From NCBI RefSeq assembly GCF_001010945.1, contig NZ_LBHB01000002.1, positions 806,001-870,000 of the forward strand: a DNA stretch of 64,000 nt, given 5' to 3'. The stretch's first letter is position 1. Every line of letters begins with the position of its first letter. Origin of the DNA: Aurantiacibacter luteus. GTDB lineage: Bacteria; Pseudomonadota; Alphaproteobacteria; Sphingomonadales; Sphingomonadaceae. Under the pieces are notes generated by a model. It was not told the DNA's origin. It did not search any database and was given only the letters and a program-made list of their open reading frames with translations. The position numbers were made by a program, and so were the translations under genes. This document shows, in pieces, positions 37,179 to 46,072 of the stretch.

Positions 37179-37195
37179 TCCCTTCGCACAAGGGA
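37179..37195. promoter_or_regulatory. Perfect 6-bp inverted repeat upstream of the Crp/Fnr gene
   Basis: The arms TCCCTT and AAGGGA flank a 5-nt spacer, 27 nt before the start of the regulator. It could be an operator, possibly autoregulatory, or a leader hairpin. It does not match the standard Crp/Fnr site. The rest of the 171-nt gap between 37051 and 37221 shows no clear promoter. Confidence 0.3.
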
Positions 37196-37221
37196 GCGCA
37201 CAGGAAGGGACCTGGGGTAAC

Positions 37222-37986
37222 ATGGACGAGGAACTGGATCGCTACCCGTTGACGGGGCGATTCCTGATGGGCCGCCTGCGCGACGCGCTGAGCGAGGACG
37301 AGAAGCAGACCGTCGAGAGCCTGATCGAGAAGGTCGAGCAATATGACCGCGACACGACGATCCTCGCGCGCGGCCAGCTGTCGGACCGCTCGACCATGCT
37401 GATCGACGGCTTCGTGCTGCGTACCATCAGGGATGGCGACAAGCGCTTCGTCGTCGGGGTGCAGGTGCCCGGCGACTTCGTCGACCTACACGCCTTTGCG
37501 CTGAAGCGGCTCGACCACGACGTGGTGACGCTTGGCCCTGCGCGGGTCGGCTACGTCTCGCACGACCGGCTGCGCGCGCTGATGGAGGAGAACGCCCACC
37601 TCACGCGGCTGCTGTGGTTCTCCACCCTGCTCGACGCGGCGATCCACCGCGAATGGATCATGAAGCTGGAACAGCTGCGCGCATCGAAGCGGGTGGCGCA
37701 CGTCTTTTGCGAGATTCGCCAGCGGCTCGATTTCGTCGGTCTGGGCGGGGGGCGCGCCATCGACACTCCGCTGATCCAGCAGGACCTGGCGGACATGTGC
37801 GGTACCACGGCCATCCACATGAACCGCGCGCTGGGGCAGCTGCGCAAGGAAGGGCTGGCGGATTTCCGCCGCGGCACGATCCGCGTGGCCGATCGCCGCA
37901 AGCTGGAAAGCTATGCCACCTTCGATCCGACATACCTCTACGGCGAAGGCATCCTGGGCATGAAGGGCGAGCTCAGCCTTTCCTGA
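37222..37986 (+). CDS. Crp/Fnr-family transcriptional regulator
   Basis: The 254-residue protein has an N-terminal cyclic-nucleotide-like sensor domain (about 25-145, with ILARGQLSDRSTMLIDGFVLR and VPGDFVDLHAF). The C-terminal winged helix carries IQQDLADMCGTTAIHMNRAL (about 188-207). It lacks the N-terminal cysteine group of Fnr, so an iron-sulfur oxygen sensor is unlikely; the effector is unknown. Sphingomonads carry many such regulators. It diverges from the 5-oxoprolinase gene, which is a possible target. Confidence 0.9.
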   Translation: MDEELDRYPLTGRFLMGRLRDALSEDEKQTVESLIEKVEQYDRDTTILARGQLSDRSTMLIDGFVLRTIRDGDKRFVVGVQVPGDFVDLHAFALKRLDHDVVTLGPARVGYVSHDRLRALMEENAHLTRLLWFSTLLDAAIHREWIMKLEQLRASKRVAHVFCEIRQRLDFVGLGGGRAIDTPLIQQDLADMCGTTAIHMNRALGQLRKEGLADFRRGTIRVADRRKLESYATFDPTYLYGEGILGMKGELSLS

Positions 37987-38046
37987 CGAGGCCGTTTCGC
38001 CGCCTCGCGCGTTGGCTTATCCGGCTGTATGGAGGATAAGACGATC

Positions 38047-38784
38047 ATGACTGGGCAGGCCGGGGCAGGCTTCACCACGGCGAAGAAGCGGCTCGACTGG
38101 AAGCTGGTGGTGCTGATCGCGCTGCTGCATGTCGTCGCGCTGTACGGCCTTGCCCGCCTGCTCGCGCCCGAATTCACCGCGAGGGTGATGGAGAGCGCGA
38201 CCTCGATGGTGACGGTTACCGTGCGTACCTATGAGGAGCCCGAGACCGAGCCCAGCATTCCGCCGCCGCAGCCCGACGAGGGCGCCGCGGGCGAGGAAGG
38301 GCGCGAGGCCACCCCGCGCGAGGTCGTCGCCCCGCCGCAGCCCTTGCCGCGCCCCAGCCCCGCGCCGCGCGCCTCCTCCACCGGCAGCGCCAACACCAGC
38401 GGCGCGCGCGAGGAGGGCGAGGGCACCGGCGCGGGCGGCACGGGCGATGGCACGGGCAGCGGGCGCGGCGGATCGGGCGCCGGCGGCGCGGTCGCCGTAG
38501 GGCCATCGGTGCGTTCCGGCCAGATCAACGCCGCCAGCGATTTCCCCGTGCCCGAGGGCGGGCGGCAGGCCCGCTTCGGCAAGTCGGTGACGGTCAGTTT
38601 CATCGTCGGCATCGACGGGCGCGCGCGCAATTGCCGGGTCGTGGATACCCAGGTCGATGCCGAGGCGACGGCCCGCGTGTGCCCGCTGGTGATCGAGCGC
38701 ATCCGCTTCAATCCCGCCACCACCGCCGACGGCACGCCGGTGGAGGCTGCCTACGGCTGGCGACAGGATTTTCGCGGCCGGTAA
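38047..38784 (+). CDS. TonB-family energy-transducer-like protein
   Basis: The 245-residue protein has one N-terminal membrane segment (about residues 19-37) and a low-complexity Pro/Glu then Gly/Ala/Ser-rich periplasmic linker. The C-terminal TonB fold has VTVSFIVGIDGRARNCRVV and IERIRFNPAT. It likely moves proton-motive energy to outer-membrane receptors. Cysteines in the C-terminal domain (NCRVV, RVCPLV) are slightly unusual and might pair. ATG 38047 was preferred to the in-frame ATG 38029 because GGAGG lies between them, about 11 nt before 38047. Confidence 0.85.
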   Translation: MTGQAGAGFTTAKKRLDWKLVVLIALLHVVALYGLARLLAPEFTARVMESATSMVTVTVRTYEEPETEPSIPPPQPDEGAAGEEGREATPREVVAPPQPLPRPSPAPRASSTGSANTSGAREEGEGTGAGGTGDGTGSGRGGSGAGGAVAVGPSVRSGQINAASDFPVPEGGRQARFGKSVTVSFIVGIDGRARNCRVVDTQVDAEATARVCPLVIERIRFNPATTADGTPVEAAYGWRQDFRGR

Positions 38785-38827
38785 TTTCTGCTTGAACCCG
38801 CGGCGCTTAGGCGCGAACTGCAAGGGC

Positions 38828-39859
38828 ATGACCACCATCCATCCCGTCATCATGTGCGGCGGCAGCGGCACGCGCCTGTGGCCGCGCAGCCGCAAGTCCA
38901 TGCCCAAGCCCTTCCTGCCGCTTGTGGGCGAGGCCACGCTGTTCGAGGAAACGCTGGAGCGCTGCGACGATCCAGGCCTGTTCGCCGCGCCCGTGGTCGT
39001 CACCGGCACGGCGCACCTTGCCCATGTCGAGGCGCAGACCGCCGGGCGCGAGGCCACGATCGTGGTCGAGCCCGAGGCCAAGAATACCGCGCCCGCCATC
39101 GCGCTCGCTGCCGCGCTGCTGCCCGCCGACGCCATCATGCTGGTATGCCCGAGCGATCACCACATTGCCGACATCGCCGCCTTCCGCTCTGCCGCGCTGG
39201 CCGCCGCGGCACTGGCGGGCGAGGACTACATGGTCGCCTTCGGCATCGAGGCGACCCATCCCGAAACCGGTTATGGCTACATCAAGAGCGGCGAGGTTCT
39301 GGGCAAAGGCCGCAAGGTCGAACGATTCGTCGAGAAGCCCGATCTCGAAAGCGCGCGGGCCTTTGTCGTCGACGGCGGCTATTCGTGGAACGGCGGCATC
39401 TTCGCCTTTCGAGCCGGGGCCTTCCTGGCAGAGCTGGAGGAGCAGCGCCCCGACATGGCCGTTGCCGTGCGCCGCTCGGTCGCACAGGGCCGCCACGATG
39501 GCGCGCGCTTCCACCCCGCCGCCGAACCCTTTGCCGCCATCGCCGGGGAATCGGTCGATTACGCGGTGATGGAAGGCACGCGCCGGGCGGCGATGGTGCC
39601 GGTATCGATGGGCTGGTCCGATATCGGCGGCTGGCCCGCGCTGCGCGACGCCCGCGCCGGCGACGCGCACGGCAACCGGGTGCGCGGGAACGCCGAGCTC
39701 GTCGATTGCCGCAACGTGCTGGTCGAGAGCGACGGCCCCCGGGTTTCGGTCATCGGCCTTTCGGACGTGGCCGTGGTGGTCGACGGCGACGAGGTGCTGG
39801 TGACGACGATGGACGGCGCGCAGCTCGTCGGCAAGCTGGGCGGCGCGGCTAATCAATAG
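38828..39859 (+). CDS. Mannose-1-phosphate guanylyltransferase
   Basis: The 343-residue nucleotidyltransferase has MCGGSGTRLWPRSRKSMPKP at residues 8-27 (GTP site), PSDHHI, TGYGYIKSG and RFVEKPDLESA (sugar-phosphate site). It makes GDP-mannose from GTP and mannose-1-phosphate for polysaccharides. It lacks the C-terminal isomerase domain of bifunctional enzymes, so it is the single-domain type. ATG 38828 fits where homology starts, although the frame is open slightly further upstream. No polysaccharide genes are adjacent; the GT2 operon is 16 kb away. Confidence 0.9.
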   Translation: MTTIHPVIMCGGSGTRLWPRSRKSMPKPFLPLVGEATLFEETLERCDDPGLFAAPVVVTGTAHLAHVEAQTAGREATIVVEPEAKNTAPAIALAAALLPADAIMLVCPSDHHIADIAAFRSAALAAAALAGEDYMVAFGIEATHPETGYGYIKSGEVLGKGRKVERFVEKPDLESARAFVVDGGYSWNGGIFAFRAGAFLAELEEQRPDMAVAVRRSVAQGRHDGARFHPAAEPFAAIAGESVDYAVMEGTRRAAMVPVSMGWSDIGGWPALRDARAGDAHGNRVRGNAELVDCRNVLVESDGPRVSVIGLSDVAVVVDGDEVLVTTMDGAQLVGKLGGAANQ

Positions 39860-39883
39860 CAGGTTCTGGCCAGTAGCCCTCCG

Positions 39884-42442
39884 TCAGCCGCCCAGTTCGG
39901 CCACGATCATCGCGAGATCGTCCGCGGAATAGGGTTTCTGGATGACCCCGCGCGCGTCGCTGTCGGACAGCTGCGCAACCGCTTCGCCGTATCCGGTGAC
40001 GAACCAGAACGGGATGCCCAGCGCCGTCAGGCGTTCGGCCACGGGCTCGCTGGTCTCGTCGCCGAGGTTGTAGTCGAGGATGGCGAACATCGGCTCGTGC
40101 CGGGCCAGTTCGTTCAGCGCCATTTCCGCGTTCGAGGCGACATTCACCGTCTTGAAGCCGAGGCCGCGCAGCAGTTCCTCGGCATCCATCGCGATGATCA
40201 TGCTGTCCTCGACCACCAGCACGCCGTCGCGGCTGTCCGAAGGGCTGAGCGGCATCGGCGTCACCGGCTGGGCAACATTGCTGGAATCGGACGCCTCGCC
40301 GTTGTCGGACGGCGCCGCGTACTTCGAGGGAATCACGAAATCGGCCTCCACGCCGCTCAGTTGGTAACGGATCTGCGCATCGCCCTTCAGTTCGAAGGGG
40401 ATCGAGCGCTCGATGATGGTCGAGCCGAAGCCGCGCCGTTCGGGCGCCTTCACCGGCGGCCCGCCGCGCTCGCGCCACTTGATTTCGAGGTCGGTGTGAC
40501 GGTTGAACGCGAGCTCGATCCTCAGCTGTCCGGAGCTGTCGCACAGCGAGCCGTATTTGGCCGAATTCGTCATCATCTCGTGCACCACCAGCGCCAGCAC
40601 GGTGTAGGCGGTGGGCGCGATCTGGGCGTCGGGGCCGGTCACGATGACGCGGTTCGCCTTGCCTGAAAGGTAGGCCTCGGCCTCGGCCCGGATGAGTTCC
40701 TTGAGCGAAGCGGGCGCCCACTGATGCCGCGTGATCTGGTCGTGCGCCATCGCCAGCGCCTGGATGCGCCCGCCGATGATCTGGGCGAAGGTCTCGACAT
40801 CGGTGGCTTCCGAGCGCGACTGGCCGATTACGCTGCGGATCAGCGTAAGGATGTTGCGCACGCGGTGGTTGAGCTCTGCGATCAGCAGTTCCTGCCGCTC
40901 CTGCGCCTTGGCGCGTTCCTGCATCTGCTCGTCGGTGATGCGCAGGATCACCTCGAGCAGCGTCACCCTGAGGTTTTCTGCGAGGCTGAGCTCCTCTGGC
41001 GTCCACGGCGCGGACTTGCCGTCGACCGACTGCTGCCACGCAGCAAAGCTCTTGCGCGGGGTCAGCCGGTCGCCGTTGGGGCCGACCTCGACCACCTTTT
41101 CCGGGTTGCCCGCCCACTTGACGACCTGGTTCAGTTCCTTGCGCCAGAGGGTCACGTAGTCGCGCGGGCGGCGCGAGACGGGAATGATGAGCGCACCCAC
41201 CACGCGGTCGGCGAAGGCGGAGGCGGCGGGAATCAGGCCGGCAAGCGAATCCGAGGACAGGATGCGGCTGGTGGACGAGGTGTTGAGCGAGGGGACCAGC
41301 GCTCTGAACTCCTCCTCGTTCGGCGCGATGCCGCGGGTCGTGTATTCCCCGTCGATATAGGCCGACATCCCGTCGTGCGGGATCAGCCGCGCAATGGCCT
41401 GGTCGATCGACTTGAGATTATCGGTCAGAAGCTCGCCGCCGATCAGCTGGTTCATCAGCTGTTCGTGCAGCGCGCGGGCCTTGTCCTTGACGAGGCTGCC
41501 CGCGGTCTCGATCGCCAGCTGCAACTGCATGGAGAACAGCTGCGAGAACAGCTCGGCCATCGTGCGCTTGGGATAGCTCAAGGGCATCGGCGAATAGTGG
41601 TGGCACGCGAACAGGCCCCACAGCTTGCCGTCGATGACGATGGAGATGCTCAGCGAGGCGCCCACGCCCATGTTGCGCAGGTACTCGATATGGATCGGCG
41701 AGACCGCGCGCAGCGTGCTCATCGACAGGTCAAGCGGTTCGCCTCCTATCGAAAGCGCAGGCTCGATGGGCACCGGCTCTTCCGCGATATCGGCGATGAT
41801 GCGGAACAGGTTCCTGAGATAGAGCGCGCGCGCCTGGGCGGGGATGTCGGTCTTGGGGTAGCGCAGCCCCTCGAAGGGCTCGAGGTGCGGCTCGCGCGCC
41901 TCGGCCACCACTTCGCCGCTCTGGTCGGGATGGAAGCGATAGACCATGACCCGGTCGAAGCCGAGGAAGCGCTTGAGCTGGGCGGCGGCCTCCACGCACA
42001 GCTGTTCGATCGAACTCGATTTCTGCAGCTTGTCCATCAGCGGGCGCAGCGAGCTGGAGAGCTCCGCGGTGCCCTCGCTAGAGCCCGGCTCGATCTCGAT
42101 GATGACGTAGGAGCCGGAGACGTGGACGGCGATGTCGAACAGCCGCCCGTCCTTCAGCAGGTCGATGCCGAAGACGCGCTCCACGATGCCCATGTCGTGC
42201 GCGTCGGCGGCACGGCTGCGGATGGCCTGCATGGCATCCTGCGAGAAGTGTTCCGCCAGCCGGTCGCCGATGGCGATTTCGCCGCGCGGCTGCACGATCT
42301 CGCCCACGTTGACCGAGCGGAAGGCGACGATCCAGTCGGCGGTGACCGCGATCAGCGCGCCGAAGCCTTGGATATGGCCGAGCTGGTGGATGGGCTCGCG
42401 ATCGCAGCTGGAGAGATCGACCTGGTGCATCGTGTCGGTCAT
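39884..42442 (-). CDS. bphP: Bacteriophytochrome with HWE-type histidine kinase and C-terminal receiver
   Basis: The 852-residue red/far-red photoreceptor kinase has PAS with biliverdin-attachment Cys13 (SSCDREPIH) and GAF with YPKTDIPAQAR (Asp199). His251 is in SPIHIEYLRNMGV, and the PHY tongue carries PRKSF (463-467). The kinase has ELNHRVRNIL (His526), the HWE-defining WRERGG (656-661) and GFGSTIIERS. The C-terminal receiver has Asp790 in AILDYNLGD. Canonical IQPHG reads IQGFG (25-29) and PASDIP reads PKTDIP, which could tune colour or dark reversion. It is coupled by 4 nt to heme oxygenase, and GGAGAGGA precedes the start. Confidence 0.93.
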   Translation of the reverse strand: MTDTMHQVDLSSCDREPIHQLGHIQGFGALIAVTADWIVAFRSVNVGEIVQPRGEIAIGDRLAEHFSQDAMQAIRSRAADAHDMGIVERVFGIDLLKDGRLFDIAVHVSGSYVIIEIEPGSSEGTAELSSSLRPLMDKLQKSSSIEQLCVEAAAQLKRFLGFDRVMVYRFHPDQSGEVVAEAREPHLEPFEGLRYPKTDIPAQARALYLRNLFRIIADIAEEPVPIEPALSIGGEPLDLSMSTLRAVSPIHIEYLRNMGVGASLSISIVIDGKLWGLFACHHYSPMPLSYPKRTMAELFSQLFSMQLQLAIETAGSLVKDKARALHEQLMNQLIGGELLTDNLKSIDQAIARLIPHDGMSAYIDGEYTTRGIAPNEEEFRALVPSLNTSSTSRILSSDSLAGLIPAASAFADRVVGALIIPVSRRPRDYVTLWRKELNQVVKWAGNPEKVVEVGPNGDRLTPRKSFAAWQQSVDGKSAPWTPEELSLAENLRVTLLEVILRITDEQMQERAKAQERQELLIAELNHRVRNILTLIRSVIGQSRSEATDVETFAQIIGGRIQALAMAHDQITRHQWAPASLKELIRAEAEAYLSGKANRVIVTGPDAQIAPTAYTVLALVVHEMMTNSAKYGSLCDSSGQLRIELAFNRHTDLEIKWRERGGPPVKAPERRGFGSTIIERSIPFELKGDAQIRYQLSGVEADFVIPSKYAAPSDNGEASDSSNVAQPVTPMPLSPSDSRDGVLVVEDSMIIAMDAEELLRGLGFKTVNVASNAEMALNELARHEPMFAILDYNLGDETSEPVAERLTALGIPFWFVTGYGEAVAQLSDSDARGVIQKPYSADDLAMIVAELGG

Positions 42443-43002
42443 GCTGCGATCCTCTCCGATGCGTGCGCGGCAAAGGCGGCGAGGAAGTGGTCGAAGACGG
42501 CTTCCGCCGCCAGCGCGGCTCCTTCGGCCTCGGCCGGCGAGACCTGCGCTTCCAGCCGCGGTCGCAGCGCCTTCCAGAACGCCTGCATCCGTTCGTCGGC
42601 GAGGAAGGCGGCGGGCGTGCCGGGCGCTTCGCGCCGCAGGCGGGCGAGCATGGCCCGGTTGCCGAGATGCGACCCGGCGACCACCCAGGCGAGACCGAGG
42701 GGATCGGCACCGGCGGGCAGCGCGAAATGGCGGGTGGGATAGTGCGGAAAGGCGCAGCCGTTCGCGGCAAGGTCGTCCGCCAGCAGCTCGGCCATCGGTG
42801 GCGGGGCCAGGTCGGCGGGGCAGTACAGGGCTACCCAATGCTCGAGACCGAGGCGCGCGGCGAACTGGCGGGCGAGGAAATCGCAATAGGCACCGCGATC
42901 GGCGAAGCTTTCGGGCGCGCCGAGCGCATCGAGCACGTCATGACGGCCCGCGGTGCGGGCCTTCAGATAGCCTCTCAGCTCTACAGTCTGTTCATGCGAC
43001 AA
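42439..43002 (-). CDS. bphO: Biliverdin-producing heme oxygenase
   Basis: About 187 residues read as a bacterial heme oxygenase. LRGYLKARTAGRHDVLDALG places a candidate proximal heme His near residue 21, and LGLAWVVAGSHLGNRAMLARL supplies the distal-helix glycine-rich segment. It cleaves heme to biliverdin, the chromophore of the phytochrome encoded immediately downstream with a 4-nt overlap. The start is uncertain. TTG 43002 gives the usual length, but the frame stays open upstream and no ATG fits. Confidence 0.82.
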   Translation of the reverse strand: MSHEQTVELRGYLKARTAGRHDVLDALGAPESFADRGAYCDFLARQFAARLGLEHWVALYCPADLAPPPMAELLADDLAANGCAFPHYPTRHFALPAGADPLGLAWVVAGSHLGNRAMLARLRREAPGTPAAFLADERMQAFWKALRPRLEAQVSPAEAEGAALAAEAVFDHFLAAFAAHASERIAA

Positions 43003-43073
43003 AGCGCCTGCGACCCCCGGTTTCAAGGCGGCGCAAAGGGGGTCTCTGCGAAAAGCGCCTTGAAGTTGACATA

Positions 43074-43098
43074 AACACCTATAGCTGGAGCCGGTTCC
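43074..43098 (-). promoter_or_regulatory. Candidate EcfG (general stress) promoter for bphO-bphP
   Basis: On the minus strand GGAAC (43098-43094) is followed after 16 nt by TGTT (43077-43074). The alphaproteobacterial EcfG consensus is GGAAC, 16-17 nt, then CGTT, so one base differs. It lies about 70 nt upstream of the proposed bphO start. HWE kinases often feed the EcfG pathway, which makes the match more interesting. A match this short can arise by chance. Confidence 0.35.
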
Positions 43099-43126
43099 CA
43101 CAAGATGAACGAGGCCAAAAGCGGTC

Positions 43127-43585
43127 ATGCCCCTTGCCGACACCATGATCGCGCAGACCATCCAGCTGGCGCTGGCACCCGTTTTCGTGCTGGTCGCCAT
43201 CGGCAACATCATCGCCACGCTGACCCAGCGGCTGGGCCGGGTGGTCGATCGCAGCCGGCAATTGCAGACCCAGCACGGCGAGACCGAGGGCATGGCGCAC
43301 GACCTCGTGGTGCGCGAGATACGGCTGACCGACCGCCGCATCGAGCTGATCGGCAAGGCGCTGCTGCGGCTCGTGCTGGCCGCGCTCTCGATTGGGCTGA
43401 CGGTGGTGCTGCTGTTCGTCGAGGAGTTCGCCCATATCGGGCTGAATCCCGTGGCCGCGGGCACCTTCATCCTCGCCATCGCGCTGCTGATGTGGGCGCT
43501 GCTGCTGTTCCTGAGGGAAACACGCGAGGCGACGGCATCGCTGCGGATCCCGGAGATGTACCTGGAGCGTGAGCGGACGCTCTAG
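43127..43585 (+). CDS. DUF2721 membrane protein
   Basis: The 152-residue protein has three hydrophobic segments (about 11-30, 79-101 and 112-129) and the DUF2721 motif TQRLGRVVDRSRQLQ near residue 32, then IRLTDRRIELIGKALL. Function is unknown. It stands alone on the plus strand, divergent from bphO and convergent with the PHA-type gene at 43596. Start ATG 43127 gives the family length. Confidence 0.87.
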   Translation: MPLADTMIAQTIQLALAPVFVLVAIGNIIATLTQRLGRVVDRSRQLQTQHGETEGMAHDLVVREIRLTDRRIELIGKALLRLVLAALSIGLTVVLLFVEEFAHIGLNPVAAGTFILAIALLMWALLLFLRETREATASLRIPEMYLERERTL

Positions 43586-43595
43586 CTGTCCGCCC

Positions 43596-43904
43596 CTACG
43601 CCTTCGGCGGCGCCAGCATCTTCTGTCCCTGATCGCGCAGCGCGCCCTCGACGATGGGCTTGATGAAGCCGAGGGCGGGCGGCAGCAGGACGTGGAACAC
43701 CACCTGGTGATCCTCGATGTCGATATGCCCGGTGATCGCCTGGCCCATCGCGGTGATCGAGAGGTTCATGCGGTCCTCGCTCGGCCAGCTGGTCTGCACG
43801 TCGGCCATGCCGCCGGGGATCTGGTCGCCGATCTTGTGGCTGTTGTCGCGCATCCGGCGGCGCACTTCCTCGCGGCCGAGGTTGTGGGGAATGGCGACGT
43901 CCAT
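43596..43904 (-). CDS. Polyhydroxyalkanoic acid system family protein (PHA_gran_rgn)
   Basis: The 102-residue protein matches TIGR02610/PHA_gran_rgn in size and in IPHNLGREEVRRRM at the start, LSITAMGQAITGHIDIED in the middle and the PALGFIKPIVEGAL end. Some relatives lie near PHA granule genes; none is visible here, so a link to storage polymer is only a family name. The start overlaps the stop of the XpaC-like gene by one base. Confidence 0.8.
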   Translation of the reverse strand: MDVAIPHNLGREEVRRRMRDNSHKIGDQIPGGMADVQTSWPSEDRMNLSITAMGQAITGHIDIEDHQVVFHVLLPPALGFIKPIVEGALRDQGQKMLAPPKA

Positions 43905-44731
43905 CAGACCTTGCTCCTGTCGGCGGTGAAGTCGGGCAGCGGCACGCCGGAGCCGGCCGCGTCCGGCGCGGAAATCGCGTCCCGTTCGCCGTACTTGTAA
44001 TCGAGATAGCGCGTGCGGATAGCGAGATCGTCCAGTGCGCCGTCGGCCAGCTGGCGGGTGACGCTGTCGATCTCGCGGCTGATCTTGCCGAGGCTGTCAA
44101 CGAGTTGCGCGTCGGGCGTGGAGCCGGCGCGCTCTTCGCCGCGCAGGTGCGCGGGGATGCGACCATAGGCCTCGATGGTCTCGGGCAGCACGTCGCCCAC
44201 CAGCTTGCGCGTTTCGGCGGCGGCGGGGTGCGCGGGATCGACGTGGGCAAGCTGCTTGCCCAGCGCATCGAGCTGCACGCCCAAATCGTCCACCAGCTGC
44301 GCCGCGTGAGCGGGCAGGGCGGGGCGCTGGCTCTCCAGCCACAGCTCGGTGCGGGCGACGAGCTGGCGCGCATCCTGCGTGCGGGCGAGATCGGCGCGCT
44401 GCGGGGTCTTCATGCGCGGGAAGGTGCCGAACACGAAACCCGCCACGATCAGCGCGAAAATCGTCAGCATGACGCCAGCAAACCCGATGCCGTCGATGAC
44501 GAGGCCGACGGCTATGGCTGCGGCAAAGATCGCGGCGGCGGCGAACATGATATTGCGCAGCTTGGTCTTGTAGTGGCGGTTGCGCAGCCGCCGGCTGCCC
44601 TCGCCGATGGGACGACGTCGCGGCGGTCCGCCGCTGCCGCCGCGCCGGTGCCGCCCGCCATCGCGGTTGTCGCGCAGCAGGGCGCGGCTGTCGGCGAGGA
44701 TGCGGTCGGAATGGCGGGTGGTGTCGTCCAT
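43904..44731 (-). CDS. XpaC-like membrane protein next to TelA
   Basis: The 275-residue protein has a basic N-terminal tail rich in Arg and Gly, two hydrophobic segments (about 60-80 and 84-102) and a long helical cytoplasmic part. Sequence identity to a named family is not obvious. The topology and the direct pairing with a TelA homologue resemble the xpaC-yaaN pair known in Bacillus. The assignment rests mostly on context. It lies 13 nt after telA, so the two are co-transcribed. Confidence 0.6.
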   Translation of the reverse strand: MDDTTRHSDRILADSRALLRDNRDGGRHRRGGSGGPPRRRPIGEGSRRLRNRHYKTKLRNIMFAAAAIFAAAIAVGLVIDGIGFAGVMLTIFALIVAGFVFGTFPRMKTPQRADLARTQDARQLVARTELWLESQRPALPAHAAQLVDDLGVQLDALGKQLAHVDPAHPAAAETRKLVGDVLPETIEAYGRIPAHLRGEERAGSTPDAQLVDSLGKISREIDSVTRQLADGALDDLAIRTRYLDYKYGERDAISAPDAAGSGVPLPDFTADRSKV

Positions 44732-44744
44732 CAGTTCTTTCCGG

Positions 44745-45950
44745 TCACCCCTCCAGGCTCAGGAGGCCGCTGTCCTGCACCTGCGCCGCGGCCTGGTTCT
44801 GCCCTTCGGCGCGGGCGATGTAGCCCTTGGACTTCTCGACCTCGCCCGAGAGCACCTCGACCGTCTGCTTCATCGATTCGAGAGCGCGGACCTTGAAGTT
44901 GTCGACCTCGTCCATGGTGTCGTAGATGTTCTGGAAGGCGCGTTGGAGCGTCTCCAGCGGGATCGTGCTGGCGGCGGCCTGTTCGTGGATCTTGCCGGTG
45001 TTGTCGCGCAGCAGGGTGCTGGTGCTGTCGATGATCCCGGCAGTCGTCTCGTTCAGCGCCGTGATCTGGCCGAGCACGAGGCGCTGGTTGGTCATCGCCT
45101 GCGCCACGGTGACGGCGATGCGCAGCGCGCCCACGGTGGTGGTGCTGGCGCGGTCCACGCCCTTCACCAGTTCCACGTTGTTCTTCTTGACCAGGTCGAG
45201 CGCGAGGTAGCCCTGCACGCTGACCGCCATCTGCGTCAGCAGGTCCTGCGTGCGCTGGCGGACGTAGAACAGCGCCGTCTCACGGATGGCCTTGGCCTTG
45301 GCCGGATCGGTCGCATCGAGGCTGGCGGCTTCGTCCTCCAGCCGCGCATCGAGCGTCTTGGCGATGTGCGCCATCTGCTCCAGCTTGCCCATCGCCTCCC
45401 ACAGCTTCTGGCGTTCGACGTCGATGGCGGCGTTGTCCATCAGCAGCTCGTCCTTGCCGCTGGACAGGCGGGCGAGGATCGACTGGATGTGCCCCTGCGC
45501 GCTGGTGTAGCTGTCGAAGTAATTCTTCAGCTTGTTGCCGAAGGGGATGATGCCGAGGAACTTGCGCCCCGTCATCTTGCCCTTGCGGCCGGGATCGAGC
45601 TCCTCGACCGTGCGGCGCAGTTCGGTGAGGTTCGCGCCCACGCCGCTGTCGGCATCCATCGCGCGCACCGGGCGATCGAGGAAGCGGTTGGACATCTGCG
45701 AGGCGGCCATGATCTCCTTGCGGCCCATGCCGGTGATCTGGTCCACCTTCTTGCCGAACTCGGGCGAGTTGGCGTCGAGCGCGACCAGCTCGGCGACGAA
45801 GCCGTCGACCTTTTCCTCCAGCGCGCTCTTCTTCTCGTCGGAAACGGGCACCAGGCCCGCGGCCCGCTCGGGCGCGACCTGCGGCACGGGATCGGGCGGA
45901 GTCAGTTCGAGGGCGGTCTCGGTCTTGGTGGTCGTTGCACTGGTGGCCAT
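44745..45950 (-). CDS. TelA-family (toxic anion resistance) protein
   Basis: The 401-residue, mostly helical cytoplasmic protein matches TelA/KlaA/YaaN. IPFGNKLKNYFDSYTSAQGHIQSI, abbreviated here as IPFGNKLKNYFDSY, lies near residue 132, and IAVTVAQAMTNQRLVLGQ and TTAGIIDSTSTLL lie further along. Relatives are named for tellurite resistance, but many sit in membrane-stress loci and their activity is unresolved. Together with the XpaC-like neighbour it probably forms an envelope-stress unit. Its promoter region holds a perfect 7-bp inverted repeat at 45978-45996. Confidence 0.88.
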   Translation of the reverse strand: MATSATTTKTETALELTPPDPVPQVAPERAAGLVPVSDEKKSALEEKVDGFVAELVALDANSPEFGKKVDQITGMGRKEIMAASQMSNRFLDRPVRAMDADSGVGANLTELRRTVEELDPGRKGKMTGRKFLGIIPFGNKLKNYFDSYTSAQGHIQSILARLSSGKDELLMDNAAIDVERQKLWEAMGKLEQMAHIAKTLDARLEDEAASLDATDPAKAKAIRETALFYVRQRTQDLLTQMAVSVQGYLALDLVKKNNVELVKGVDRASTTTVGALRIAVTVAQAMTNQRLVLGQITALNETTAGIIDSTSTLLRDNTGKIHEQAAASTIPLETLQRAFQNIYDTMDEVDNFKVRALESMKQTVEVLSGEVEKSKGYIARAEGQNQAAAQVQDSGLLSLEG

Positions 45951-45977
45951 CGTCGCGGGTGTCCCCTAATCGTCTCC

Positions 45978-45996
45978 TGCCACTGTATTAGTGGCA
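45978..45996. promoter_or_regulatory. Perfect 7-bp inverted repeat between telA and DUF389 genes
   Basis: TGCCACT and AGTGGCA are separated by GTATT. The repeat lies 28-46 nt upstream of the telA start and 77 nt before the divergent DUF389 gene. It could be an operator shared by both promoters or a leader hairpin. The whole gap is 122 nt. Confidence 0.35.
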
Positions 45997-46072
45997 CAAG
46001 ACACGCGTTTCAAGTCCGCCGAGCGCACCCCGGCGCTTGCGGTGTCACGGTTTTCAGCGATAACCGCCGTCA

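Noticed and set aside
43066-43090. Sigma-70 promoter from TTGACA at 43066 for the DUF2721 gene
   Set aside because: No acceptable -10 element lies 16-18 nt downstream.
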